A stretch of DNA of 32,277 nucleotides from Patescibacteria group bacterium (GCA_028717225.1 JAQUOF010000007.1:1-32277), one strand, 5' to 3'. Shown: positions 24,670 through 30,395, counted from the first letter of the stretch. A program made the numbers and translations. Notes: a model not told the origin generated them from the sequence alone.

Positions 24670-24927
24670 ATGTTTTACGTATATACTATTTATAATTCCA
24701 TTCGCGATAAAATCTATATAGGACAAACGGCTAATCTAGATGAAAGATTAAAGAGGCATAATAAAATATCAAAAAATAAATCTACATCATTCACCAGTAA
24801 AAATTCGGGAAATTGGAAATTAATATATAAAGAAGAGTTTAAAACCAGACAAGAAGCTATAAAAAGAGAAAAAGAACTGAAAAGTTTTCAAGGAAGAAAA
24901 TTTATTAAAAACTTAATTAAAAAATAA
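24670..24927 (+). CDS. Small GIY-YIG nuclease-domain protein
   Basis: An 85-residue single-domain protein: MFYVYTIYNSIRDKIYIGQT carries the GIY (VYT) and YIG motifs, NLDERLKRHN carries the catalytic Arg, and REKELKSFQGRKFIKNLIKK carries the conserved Glu and end. Related small proteins (UvrC N-terminal / YhbQ type) are frequent in Parcubacteria; the domain hydrolyses DNA in homing nucleases and UvrC. It has no DNA-binding extension. It sits between a truncated and an intact tRNA-Lys inside a direct repeat, which suggests it helped create or spread this structure. No clear Shine-Dalgarno precedes the ATG. Confidence 0.88.
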   Translation: MFYVYTIYNSIRDKIYIGQTANLDERLKRHNKISKNKSTSFTSKNSGNWKLIYKEEFKTRQEAIKREKELKSFQGRKFIKNLIKK

Positions 24928-24962
24928 TCCCGTCACTTTTGCCCCTATAGCTCAATGGTAGA
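24910..24962 (+). repeat. 53-nt direct repeat, right copy
   Basis: The partner of 24574-24626. It spans the GIY-YIG gene end and the head of the intact tRNA-Lys. Confidence 0.9.
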
Positions 24963-25032
24963 GCAGCTGCCTTTTAAGCAGTTGATATAGGTCCGATTCC
25001 TATTGGGGGTATAAGTGGCAGGATTATTTTTT
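24919..25032. repeat. Inverted repeat enclosing tRNA-Lys
   Basis: AAAAAATAATCC (24919-24930) is the exact complement of GGATTATTTTTT (25021-25032), and CACTT (24934-24938) of AAGTG (25013-25017). Between them CGT faces GCA with one mismatch and one wobble. With the acceptor stem this gives a nearly continuous helix enclosing the tRNA, ending in a T-run. It could be a pre-tRNA processing or termination structure, or the ends of an inserted element. Confidence 0.7.
24941..25011 (+). tRNA. tRNA-Lys (TTT), intact copy
   Basis: Acceptor GCCCCTA/TGGGGGT (with a G1-T72 wobble), D-arm GCTC-AATGGTA-GAGC, anticodon arm GCTGC-CTTTTAA-GCAGT (anticodon TTT), T-arm ATAGG-TCCGATT-CCTAT, discriminator A. 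Position 55 is C rather than T. CCA is not encoded. It is the only complete copy among three or four tRNA-Lys-derived sequences here. Confidence 0.9.
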
Positions 25033-25040
25033 ATAATTTC

Positions 25041-25113
25041 ATGGCTCAATGGTAGATCCGCCAGCTGGCGGACTTTTAAGCAGTTGATATAGGTTCGATT
25101 CCTATTGGGGGTA
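25041..25113 (+). pseudogene. tRNA-Lys-like sequence with palindrome, 5' end lost (unit C)
   Basis: The D-arm GCTCAATGGTAGA, the palindrome TCCGCCAGCTGGCGGA (25057-25072) in place of GCAGCTGC, then CTTTTAAGCAGTTGATATAG and a T-arm with the standard TTCGATT, and an acceptor 3' strand TGGGGGTA. The 5' acceptor strand (about TAATTTC) does not pair with it, so a normal tRNA cannot form. Confidence 0.8.
25057..25072. repeat. Palindrome TCCGCCAGCTGGCGGA, copy 3
   Basis: Identical to the copies at 21863 and 24627. Confidence 0.9.
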
Positions 25114-25119
25114 TAAAAT

Positions 25120-25157
25120 AAAAAATCACAGAACTTTGTCTGTGATTTTTTATTTTT
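25120..25157 (+). terminator. Terminator after the tRNA-Lys locus
   Basis: AAAAATCACAGA, loop ACTTTG, TCTGTGATTTTT, then TATTTTT. A perfect 12-bp stem with A-run and T-run, so it could work in both directions. Confidence 0.85.
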
Positions 25158-25172
25158 GATAATCAATTAAAA

Positions 25173-25206
25173 AAGGGCAGGATCCATTATATGAATTCCT
25201 GCCCTT
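25173..25206 (-). terminator. Terminator of the 25215-26153 gene
   Basis: The minus strand reads AAGGGCAGGA, a loop, TCCTGCCCTT, then TTTT. It follows the stop codon by 8 bp. Confidence 0.9.
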
Positions 25207-25214
25207 AATATAAT

Positions 25215-26153
25215 TTATAATTCTACTCTTGGTAAAAATCCGGAAGCAGGAGCCCAATCCTTACAATCTCTATTGAAATTATCCGTCTCGTGAGTACCAA
25301 GTTTAATCCCACCAAGGAAACTAAAAGCCAATACATACAATTCCCAGCCCCAAATTTCTTGCGGACGGAATTCATCACCGGCACAGTCTATATTCAGACA
25401 CCCCTCACTTATCCTTTCAATATGGGTTAAAAGAATTGCGATGATTTCCGGCAACCCAAGGGCAAATTCATTATTCTTGCTAATCAAACTTTTTCTAAAT
25501 TCTCTAACCGTAATATCTTGGTAGAGAAATCCGGTCTGAGCAGGAATAATCCAAATGCTTAATTCTTTCTGTATCTCTGCAATTCTTTCAAGAGCATCTT
25601 TTGTTTTATCTGAACGCCTCAAGTGATTCGGTGTAATTTCCTTTCTTCTATAATTTTGAAAATCCTGAGGAATACCAGTATTCGTTGGTATTAGAGAAAG
25701 TAGAAATTTTACCGCACAATAATATTGTCTATCCAGTTCCGCAATCTTGGGAAATAACGCTTGTATTGATGGAATGGCAAACCATCCTTCGGCCCCATTA
25801 GGAAGCTGGAGAGTCGGAAGCACTTCTTTTATGTATTCAAAAGTAGGACCTGGATTAAGACGTTTGAAAATCTTCGCGAGAATTTCAACTTGCCGTTCAA
25901 TCGGCTTCGGCCCTGTATATGGAAATCCTTTTGGCGGAAGTATTAAATTAACCTTTTTCTCTTCTTTTATCACCGCCACTATTGCCTCTGCCACAATTTC
26001 ATCGGCCTTGGAATATTTCCTAAAAATCGCCTCCAATTCCTCTAAAACCTTAGGATTTTGCATTATTATTCCAAATTGCATCGGTGTAAGTTCCAATTTA
26101 TTGCATATTCTCTCAACAACATCAATCCACCAACTTTGCGATAAAATGTTCAT
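25215..26153 (-). CDS. CPR conserved hypothetical protein (WIIPAQ...CAGDE family)
   Basis: 312 residues from the ATG at 26153 (MNILSQSWWIDVVERICNKL), chosen because AAGGGGG lies just upstream. The frame itself opens 12 codons earlier. Conserved-looking blocks are GWFAIPSIQALFP, YRRKEITPNHLRRS, LSIWIIPAQTGFLY, NEFALGLPEIIAILLTH, CLNIDCAGDEFRP and ASGFLPRVEL. From memory these match a hypothetical family repeated in Parcubacteria genomes and without known function. Soluble, no signal peptide. Monocistronic, with a near-consensus promoter back to back with that of the 26316 gene. Confidence 0.75.
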   Translation of the reverse strand: MNILSQSWWIDVVERICNKLELTPMQFGIIMQNPKVLEELEAIFRKYSKADEIVAEAIVAVIKEEKKVNLILPPKGFPYTGPKPIERQVEILAKIFKRLNPGPTFEYIKEVLPTLQLPNGAEGWFAIPSIQALFPKIAELDRQYYCAVKFLLSLIPTNTGIPQDFQNYRRKEITPNHLRRSDKTKDALERIAEIQKELSIWIIPAQTGFLYQDITVREFRKSLISKNNEFALGLPEIIAILLTHIERISEGCLNIDCAGDEFRPQEIWGWELYVLAFSFLGGIKLGTHETDNFNRDCKDWAPASGFLPRVEL

Positions 26154-26230
26154 AATATCCCCCTTTGTATTGTACTGCTCACTAATCATCTGTTTTCAGA
26201 TGATTTTTATTGTTTTATTTTCTGATTAAA

Positions 26231-26258
26231 ATTATATCATATTTTTGAAAAATGTCAA
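26231..26258 (-). promoter_or_regulatory. Promoter of the 25215-26153 gene
   Basis: The minus strand reads TTGACA (26258-26253), a 16-bp spacer and TATAAT (26236-26231), with TGA before the -10. Perfect hexamers. Confidence 0.88.
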
Positions 26259-26260
26259 GC

Positions 26261-26289
26261 TTGACAAAAACGAAAAAATATGCTATTAT
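26261..26289 (+). promoter_or_regulatory. Promoter of the 26316-26774 gene
   Basis: TTGACA (26261-26266), a 17-bp spacer, TATTAT (26284-26289), preceded by TGC. Its -35 is two bases from the -35 of the divergent promoter, forming the palindrome TGTCAAGCTTGACA. Confidence 0.88.
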
Positions 26290-26315
26290 TTTAATGAATG
26301 AAAAAGGAGGGAGAA

Positions 26316-26774
26316 ATGAAGTTCTTTATAATAACTTTAGTAGTTGTAATTTTTGCTGCTTCAATTAAAGCAGCAACTATAGAACAACTAGATTCTGTGT
26401 TAGACGCAAATGTAAAAGAGAAAGAATGCATACTCCAGAATTTAAAGGATAGTATTAATATCTTTTTTCAAGCTCTTCCAAATGACAACATAATAAGCGG
26501 AAGAGAAATGGAAAATCTACGCGTCAAAGTACAGGGATTTGATCAAGAAAAAGCTCAGATCAATAAAGAGCTGTTTCCTTACAGAAGAGTTATTTGGACT
26601 GAGCTAAGCCCCGTTTATCGGACCAACGCCGGTAATATTAAAAAATATTTTATGGAAAAAACGGGCAGAAATAATATACGAATTGAAACGGTTAGTAAGC
26701 TTTCCTCAAAAGACTTGATTTTCCCCATATTGTGGGGAAGCGCAGCAATATTCATGTTATTAGGATTTTTCTAA
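26316..26774 (+). CDS. Exported or membrane-anchored hypothetical protein
   Basis: 152 residues from the ATG at 26316, preceded by GGAGGGAG. The ATG at 26298 overlaps that Shine-Dalgarno and is rejected. The N-terminus MKFFIITLVVVIFAASIKAA is a typical signal peptide with a possible cleavage after AASIKAA. A largely helical, charged middle follows, then a C-terminal hydrophobic segment FPILWGSAAIFMLLGFF that may anchor it. Own promoter and terminator. Family not recognised. Confidence 0.75.
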   Translation: MKFFIITLVVVIFAASIKAATIEQLDSVLDANVKEKECILQNLKDSINIFFQALPNDNIISGREMENLRVKVQGFDQEKAQINKELFPYRRVIWTELSPVYRTNAGNIKKYFMEKTGRNNIRIETVSKLSSKDLIFPILWGSAAIFMLLGFF

Positions 26775-26788
26775 AAAAATACAATAAT

Positions 26789-26816
26789 AAAGAGCCGTCT
26801 GTTAAGCGGCTCTTTA
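26789..26816 (+). terminator. Terminator of the 26316-26774 gene
   Basis: AAAGAGCCG, loop TCTGTTAAG, CGGCTCTTT: a 9-bp perfect stem shortly after the stop. The T-run is short. Confidence 0.8.
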
Positions 26817-26833
26817 ACATTTAAAAATACATT

Positions 26834-26862
26834 TTGACAATTCATTTTTAAATTGCTAATAT
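26834..26862 (+). promoter_or_regulatory. Promoter of the antiporter-asnS operon
   Basis: TTGACA (26834-26839), a 17-bp spacer, TAATAT (26857-26862), with TGC before it. The ATG lies at 26872, only 9 bases after the -10, so the message would be practically leaderless. Confidence 0.75.
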
Positions 26863-26871
26863 TATTAGATT

Positions 26872-27807
26872 ATGATTTGGCTTTATATTTTAATCATTAT
26901 TGGCTGCTGCGTAGTTTTATTCAGAAGCAGCATGTGGATGGTAAAATCTTTAAATTTTTTGGCGAATTATTACCAAGTGCCGGAATTCGCCATGGCTTTT
27001 GTTTTGGCCGGTCTGGCCACTTCTTTGCCCGAATTAACCGTGGGCATTTTATCAGGTTTAAATAAAGTTTCCATTCTTTCTTTCGGCAATATTTTGGGCG
27101 CCAATTTTGCCGATATTACTTTGGTTTTAGGCCTGCCTATTCTTTTGATTAAAGGAGTAAAAATAGAAACAAAATTTATCAAATCTGACATCATATATAC
27201 TTTTCTTGTCCTTATTTGTCCCTTAACCCTTTTATTGGACGGGCGAATTTCCCGATTAGATGGTGTGGCTTTAATTATCATTTACATTTTATATGTCATT
27301 TTCTTATTCCAGCGAAAATCAGAATCGTCGGAAACATTTGTAAAAAAATCAAAAAAAGATCTTTGGAAAAATATTTTTTTGTTTATTTTGGGAATAATTT
27401 TTCTTTTAATCAGCGCTAAAATAATTGTTTGGGCTTCTCAATTAATCGCCCAACAACTGAATGTCCGCCTTTTCATTATCGGAGCATTTTTACTGGCTTT
27501 GGGCACGACTATGCCGGAATTGTCTTTTAATTTAAAAGCGGCCAAAAATCACCCTGATATGATTTTGGGCAATATTTTGGGATCAGTAGCGGTCAATTCT
27601 TCCTTGATTTTGGGAATCGTGGCAGTTATTTCGCCAATTGTTATTTTAAATATTCAAATGGTTTTGACCACTGTCATTTTTCTGCTCGGCGCTTTTATTT
27701 TTCTTGGATTGTTCAGCCGAACTCAAAAACAACTTTCTTGGCGCGAAGGATTGGTGCTGATTTTTATTTATATCGGATTTTTAATCACTACATTAATAAA
27801 ACAATAA
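26872..27807 (+). CDS. Sodium/calcium exchanger-family antiporter (YrbG-like)
   Basis: A CaCA-superfamily cation antiporter of 311 residues with about ten membrane helices in two homologous halves. The first alpha-repeat is GLATSLPELTVGILSG...GNILGANFADITL. The second is GTTMPELSFNLKAA...GNILGSVAVNSSLI. The two E-containing motifs form the ion-binding site. The halves are separated by a charged loop (FQRKSESSETFVKKSKKDL). It is 10 bp upstream of asnS and co-transcribed. The transported ion cannot be deduced. Confidence 0.92.
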   Translation: MIWLYILIIIGCCVVLFRSSMWMVKSLNFLANYYQVPEFAMAFVLAGLATSLPELTVGILSGLNKVSILSFGNILGANFADITLVLGLPILLIKGVKIETKFIKSDIIYTFLVLICPLTLLLDGRISRLDGVALIIIYILYVIFLFQRKSESSETFVKKSKKDLWKNIFLFILGIIFLLISAKIIVWASQLIAQQLNVRLFIIGAFLLALGTTMPELSFNLKAAKNHPDMILGNILGSVAVNSSLILGIVAVISPIVILNIQMVLTTVIFLLGAFIFLGLFSRTQKQLSWREGLVLIFIYIGFLITTLIKQ

Positions 27808-27817
27808 TTTAAAAAAT

Positions 27818-29110
27818 ATGGATTATATTTTTTTAAGAGATGCTAAAGATTATTTGAATAAAACAGTCGTTTTAAAGGGCTGGGCTTTTAATTTTCGCTC
27901 TTCGGGCAATATTTATTTTCTCCAATTTCGAGATGGCACGGGCGAAGTTCAGGGCATAATTTCCAAAAAAGAGGTCTCTCCTGAAAGCTGGGAAGAGTGC
28001 CAAAAAATAACCTTGGAAACAAGCGTGGAAATAACCGGAAAAATTTACGAAGAAAAACGCTCTCCATACGGAATTGAAATGTCTGTGGAAAATTTAAAAA
28101 TCATTCAACTGGCTCAAGAATATCCGATTGGCAAAAAAGAGCACGGAACTGATTTTTTAATGGACAATCGCCATCTTTGGATTCGTTCCTCGCGCCAAGC
28201 TTCTATTTTAAAAGTCAGAAATGAAATTGTCTGGGCAATCCGTTCTTTTTTCAGACAAGAAGGTTTTATTTTAACCGATTCGCCCATTCTCACTCCCACT
28301 TCCTGCGAAGGCACAACCAATCTTTTCGAAACCGAATATTTTGGCGAAAAAGCTTATCTCTCGCAATCCGGCCAATTATATATTGAAGCGTTAATTTATT
28401 CTTTGGGAAAAGTTTACGATTTCGGACCGACTTTCAGAGCTGAAAAATCCAAAACTCGCCGCCATTTAACCGAATTTTGGATGATGGATGCCGAAGCCGC
28501 TTTTGTGGAACACGAAGAAAATATGAAAACTCAGGAAAAATTAGTTTCTTATATTGTCGCTCAAGTGCTGAAAAATTGCGAAAAAGAATTAAAAATTTTA
28601 GAAAGAGATTTGGAACCGCTTAGAAAAATAGTGCCGCCATTTCCAAAAATATCTTACAGCGAAGCCATAAAAATACTGCAGAAAAATGGCGTTGAAGCGA
28701 AAGAAGGAGACGATTTCGGCGGAGACGAAGAAACGATTATTTCCAAACAATTTGACAAACCTGTTTTTATAGAAAAATATCCGGCAAAAATAAAGGCTTT
28801 TTACATGCAGCCTGATCCGAAAAATCCGGACTTGGTTTTAAATGACGACTTGATTGCTCCGGAAGGTTTTGGAGAAATCATCGGCGGTTCACAAAGAATT
28901 GACGATTTGGAAACTTTAGAAAAAAAACTAAAAGAATTCAAATTAAAACCGGAGCCATTCCAATGGTATTTGGATTTGCGCCGCTATGGCTCAGTGCCGC
29001 ATTCCGGATTTGGCATTGGTTTGGAAAGAACCGTGGCTTGGCTTTGCGGACTTTCCCACATACGCGAAACAATCCCATTCCCAAGATTAATCAATCGCTT
29101 AAAACCGTAA
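27818..29110 (+). CDS. asnS: Asparaginyl-tRNA synthetase
   Basis: A class II synthetase that charges tRNA-Asn, so this cell probably need not use Asp-tRNA-Asn amidation. The OB-fold anticodon domain at residues 15-105 contains LKGWAFNFRSSGNIYFLQFR. Motif 2 is GPTFRAEKSKTRRHLTEFWM and motif 3 is GFGIGLERTVAWLCGL. EFWMMDAEAAF and FLMDNRHLWIRSSRQ are typical of AsnRS rather than AspRS. 430 residues. Its cognate tRNA gene follows at 29277 behind a leader and hairpin. Confidence 0.94.
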   Translation: MDYIFLRDAKDYLNKTVVLKGWAFNFRSSGNIYFLQFRDGTGEVQGIISKKEVSPESWEECQKITLETSVEITGKIYEEKRSPYGIEMSVENLKIIQLAQEYPIGKKEHGTDFLMDNRHLWIRSSRQASILKVRNEIVWAIRSFFRQEGFILTDSPILTPTSCEGTTNLFETEYFGEKAYLSQSGQLYIEALIYSLGKVYDFGPTFRAEKSKTRRHLTEFWMMDAEAAFVEHEENMKTQEKLVSYIVAQVLKNCEKELKILERDLEPLRKIVPPFPKISYSEAIKILQKNGVEAKEGDDFGGDEETIISKQFDKPVFIEKYPAKIKAFYMQPDPKNPDLVLNDDLIAPEGFGEIIGGSQRIDDLETLEKKLKEFKLKPEPFQWYLDLRRYGSVPHSGFGIGLERTVAWLCGLSHIRETIPFPRLINRLKP

Positions 29111-29155
29111 TTGTCACAAAGATTGATTTTATTCGTCTTATATTATAGAAAGGAT

Positions 29156-29215
29156 ATGACAATATTAATCGCAAAATTTTCTAACAATAATAACAACCGT
29201 CTTTGGCGGAATTGA
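29156..29215 (+). CDS. Putative Asn-rich leader peptide
   Basis: A 19-codon ORF, MTILIAKFSNNNNNRLWRN, with five successive Asn codons (29183-29197) and a sixth as the last codon. It lies between asnS and a terminator-like hairpin in front of tRNA-Asn. AAAGGA precedes the ATG, but only by one to two bases, which is close for a Shine-Dalgarno. The composition and position suggest an attenuation leader sensing Asn-tRNA, but in an AT-rich genome an Asn run can arise by chance. Confidence 0.4.
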   Translation: MTILIAKFSNNNNNRLWRN

Positions 29216-29230
29216 TTAGTATTGTTTTAA

Positions 29231-29269
29231 TACTAAAAAATCCGCCTTTATAAGGCGGATTTTTTAGTA
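29231..29269 (+). terminator. Terminator/attenuator hairpin before tRNA-Asn
   Basis: TCCGCC (29241-29246), loop TTTATAA, GGCGGA (29254-29259), flanked by six A and six T, and extended by TACT/AGTA. It sits 7 bp before tRNA-Asn, leaving no room for a promoter after it. TCCGCC can also pair with GGCGGA at 29205-29210 inside the leader ORF, a mutually exclusive structure. Confidence 0.8.
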
Positions 29270-29276
29270 TCTATAT

Positions 29277-29352
29277 TCTGGGGTAGTTCAATCGGTAGAA
29301 TGCCGCACTGTTAATGCGGAGGTTGCTGGTTCAAATCCAGCCCCCAGAGCCA
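29277..29352 (+). tRNA. tRNA-Asn (GTT)
   Basis: Acceptor TCTGGGG/CCCCAGA, D-arm GTTC-AATCGGTA-GAAT, anticodon arm CCGCA-CTGTTAA-TGCGG (anticodon GTT), T-arm GCTGG-TTCAAAT-CCAGC, discriminator G, and CCA encoded in the DNA. It is the only tRNA here with an encoded CCA. Confidence 0.95.
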
Positions 29353-29360
29353 AATAGAAG

Positions 29361-29390
29361 AGCCCCCGGGAAATTTACCGAGGGCTTTTT
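29361..29390 (+). terminator. Terminator of tRNA-Asn
   Basis: AGCCCCCGG, loop GAAATTTA, CCGAGGGCT, then TTTT. One mismatch in the stem. It may also serve the convergent 29401 gene. Confidence 0.85.
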
Positions 29391-29400
29391 AAAATTTATT

Positions 29401-30024
29401 TTAAACTATTACACTTGTTGCATATAATGTCTTCAACTTGACGTGATCAAAATATGCAGCAATATCCATACCTTTTTCATCGTTCATGCCAACTACGATT
29501 GGCGTACCATCTGAGTTTTTTGATAGAGTGCGTACATAATATTTTTCTACCAATCTCTCTCCGGATAAAATATACCTTGCTATTACCGAAGAAATTACCT
29601 GATTGGCCGTTGGCATCTTCTCTCCTTCAACTTTTATTAATTTCTCTTGTTCAACCCGAATTTTCTTGTTGGAATCTTCTATTCCTTCTTTCTTAAAGAG
29701 AAACCAACCTGCCTCCACCTTTTGGACAAATGGCTGTTTTGCCAAAAATTCCATTTTATTACATCCGCAAAATAATTTTTGCTCTGCCGTCTCAAATTTT
29801 TTTGATGCTTCCCATATTTTCAAAATCGACAAACCGGGATTAAGCACCAGCAAATGAGTTTTGTTTTTCTCCTCAAGTATTTTTGAATCTATTTGAATGC
29901 TTGACCAGATTCTGTCTTGCTCTGGAGTGGGCCTAACTTTAAAACAATCAAACGATTCTTCAACCCCGATAAAATTTTCACCCATTATTTCCCGGGCTTC
30001 ATTTGAACTTATTTTTGCTCCCAT
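29401..30024 (-). CDS. CPR conserved hypothetical protein (SGERLxEKYYVRT family)
   Basis: 207 residues from the ATG at 30024 (MGAKISSNEAREIMGENF), chosen for the AAAGGAGG just upstream. The open frame reaches 20 codons further. Conserved-looking parts are ISSNEAREIMG, THLLVLNPGLSILKIW, PTANQVISSVIARYILSGER, VEKYYVRTLSKNSDGTPIVV and GMDIAAYFDHV. From memory this pattern belongs to a repeated hypothetical family of Parcubacteria. No signal peptide, no membrane helix, no catalytic motif I recognise. Own promoter at 30112-30139. Confidence 0.75.
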   Translation of the reverse strand: MGAKISSNEAREIMGENFIGVEESFDCFKVRPTPEQDRIWSSIQIDSKILEEKNKTHLLVLNPGLSILKIWEASKKFETAEQKLFCGCNKMEFLAKQPFVQKVEAGWFLFKKEGIEDSNKKIRVEQEKLIKVEGEKMPTANQVISSVIARYILSGERLVEKYYVRTLSKNSDGTPIVVGMNDEKGMDIAAYFDHVKLKTLYATSVIV

Positions 30025-30111
30025 TTTTTCCTCCTTTGTTATTTTTTGTCCGATTTTGATCGGACTAACACTTATTTTTATCAATTGTTAAAGAGAATTT
30101 ATATGATATAT

Positions 30112-30139
30112 ATTATAGCAGATTTTCAAAAAATGTCAA
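30112..30139 (-). promoter_or_regulatory. Promoter of the 29401-30024 gene
   Basis: The minus strand reads TTGACA (30139-30134), a 16-bp spacer ending TGC, and TATAAT (30117-30112). Full consensus with extended -10. Confidence 0.88.
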
Positions 30140-30144
30140 GTATG

Positions 30145-30179
30145 AAAAATGCCCTGCAGGCATACACAACCTGCAGGGC
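30145..30179 (-). terminator. Terminator of the 32-codon gene
   Basis: The minus strand reads GCCCTGCAGG, a 9-nt loop, CCTGCAGGGC, then ATTTTT. It ends right before the promoter of the next unit. Confidence 0.92.
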
Positions 30180-30210
30180 GACAATTATGAAATAATCCTT
30201 TCTCTTTGGA

Positions 30211-30309
30211 TTATTCCATTGAGGTCTTTTTATTAGCTTTTGACTCTTCGACTAGTCTCCCGGCTAATTTTTGTTCGAGGCAAGTTCCGCCCCGTGGACC
30301 ATTATTCAT
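30211..30309 (-). CDS. 32-residue small protein, unknown
   Basis: A short ORF starting MNNGPRGGTCLEQKLAGRLV and ending EESKANKKTSME. Its signals are the best in the window: promoter at 30336-30363, AAGGAGGTGATT as Shine-Dalgarno 5 nt before the ATG, and a strong terminator. The N-terminus is Gly/Pro-rich with one Cys, and the rest is a charged amphipathic helix. I recognise no family. It could be a regulatory or signalling peptide, but nothing in the sequence decides this. Confidence 0.7.
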   Translation of the reverse strand: MNNGPRGGTCLEQKLAGRLVEESKANKKTSME

Positions 30310-30335
30310 TGTAATCACCTCCTTATATTTTATAT

Positions 30336-30363
30336 ATTATTGCAAAATATATTATTTTGTCAA
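30336..30363 (-). promoter_or_regulatory. Promoter of the 32-codon gene
   Basis: The minus strand reads TTGACA (30363-30358), a 16-bp spacer ending TGC, and AATAAT (30341-30336). Confidence 0.8.
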
Positions 30364-30395
30364 GTGGATAAAATAATATATGGTAAGTTATTAAC

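Noticed and set aside
24499-25113. CRISPR-like array in the tRNA-Lys region
   Set aside because: The repeats are unequal in spacing and are recognisable as tRNA parts. There are no regular spacers and no cas genes.
24945-25166. 73-codon minus-strand ORF with a repeated YTPNRNRTYINCLK segment
   Set aside because: It is antisense to the intact and broken tRNA-Lys copies. The internal repeat merely reflects the tRNA duplication.
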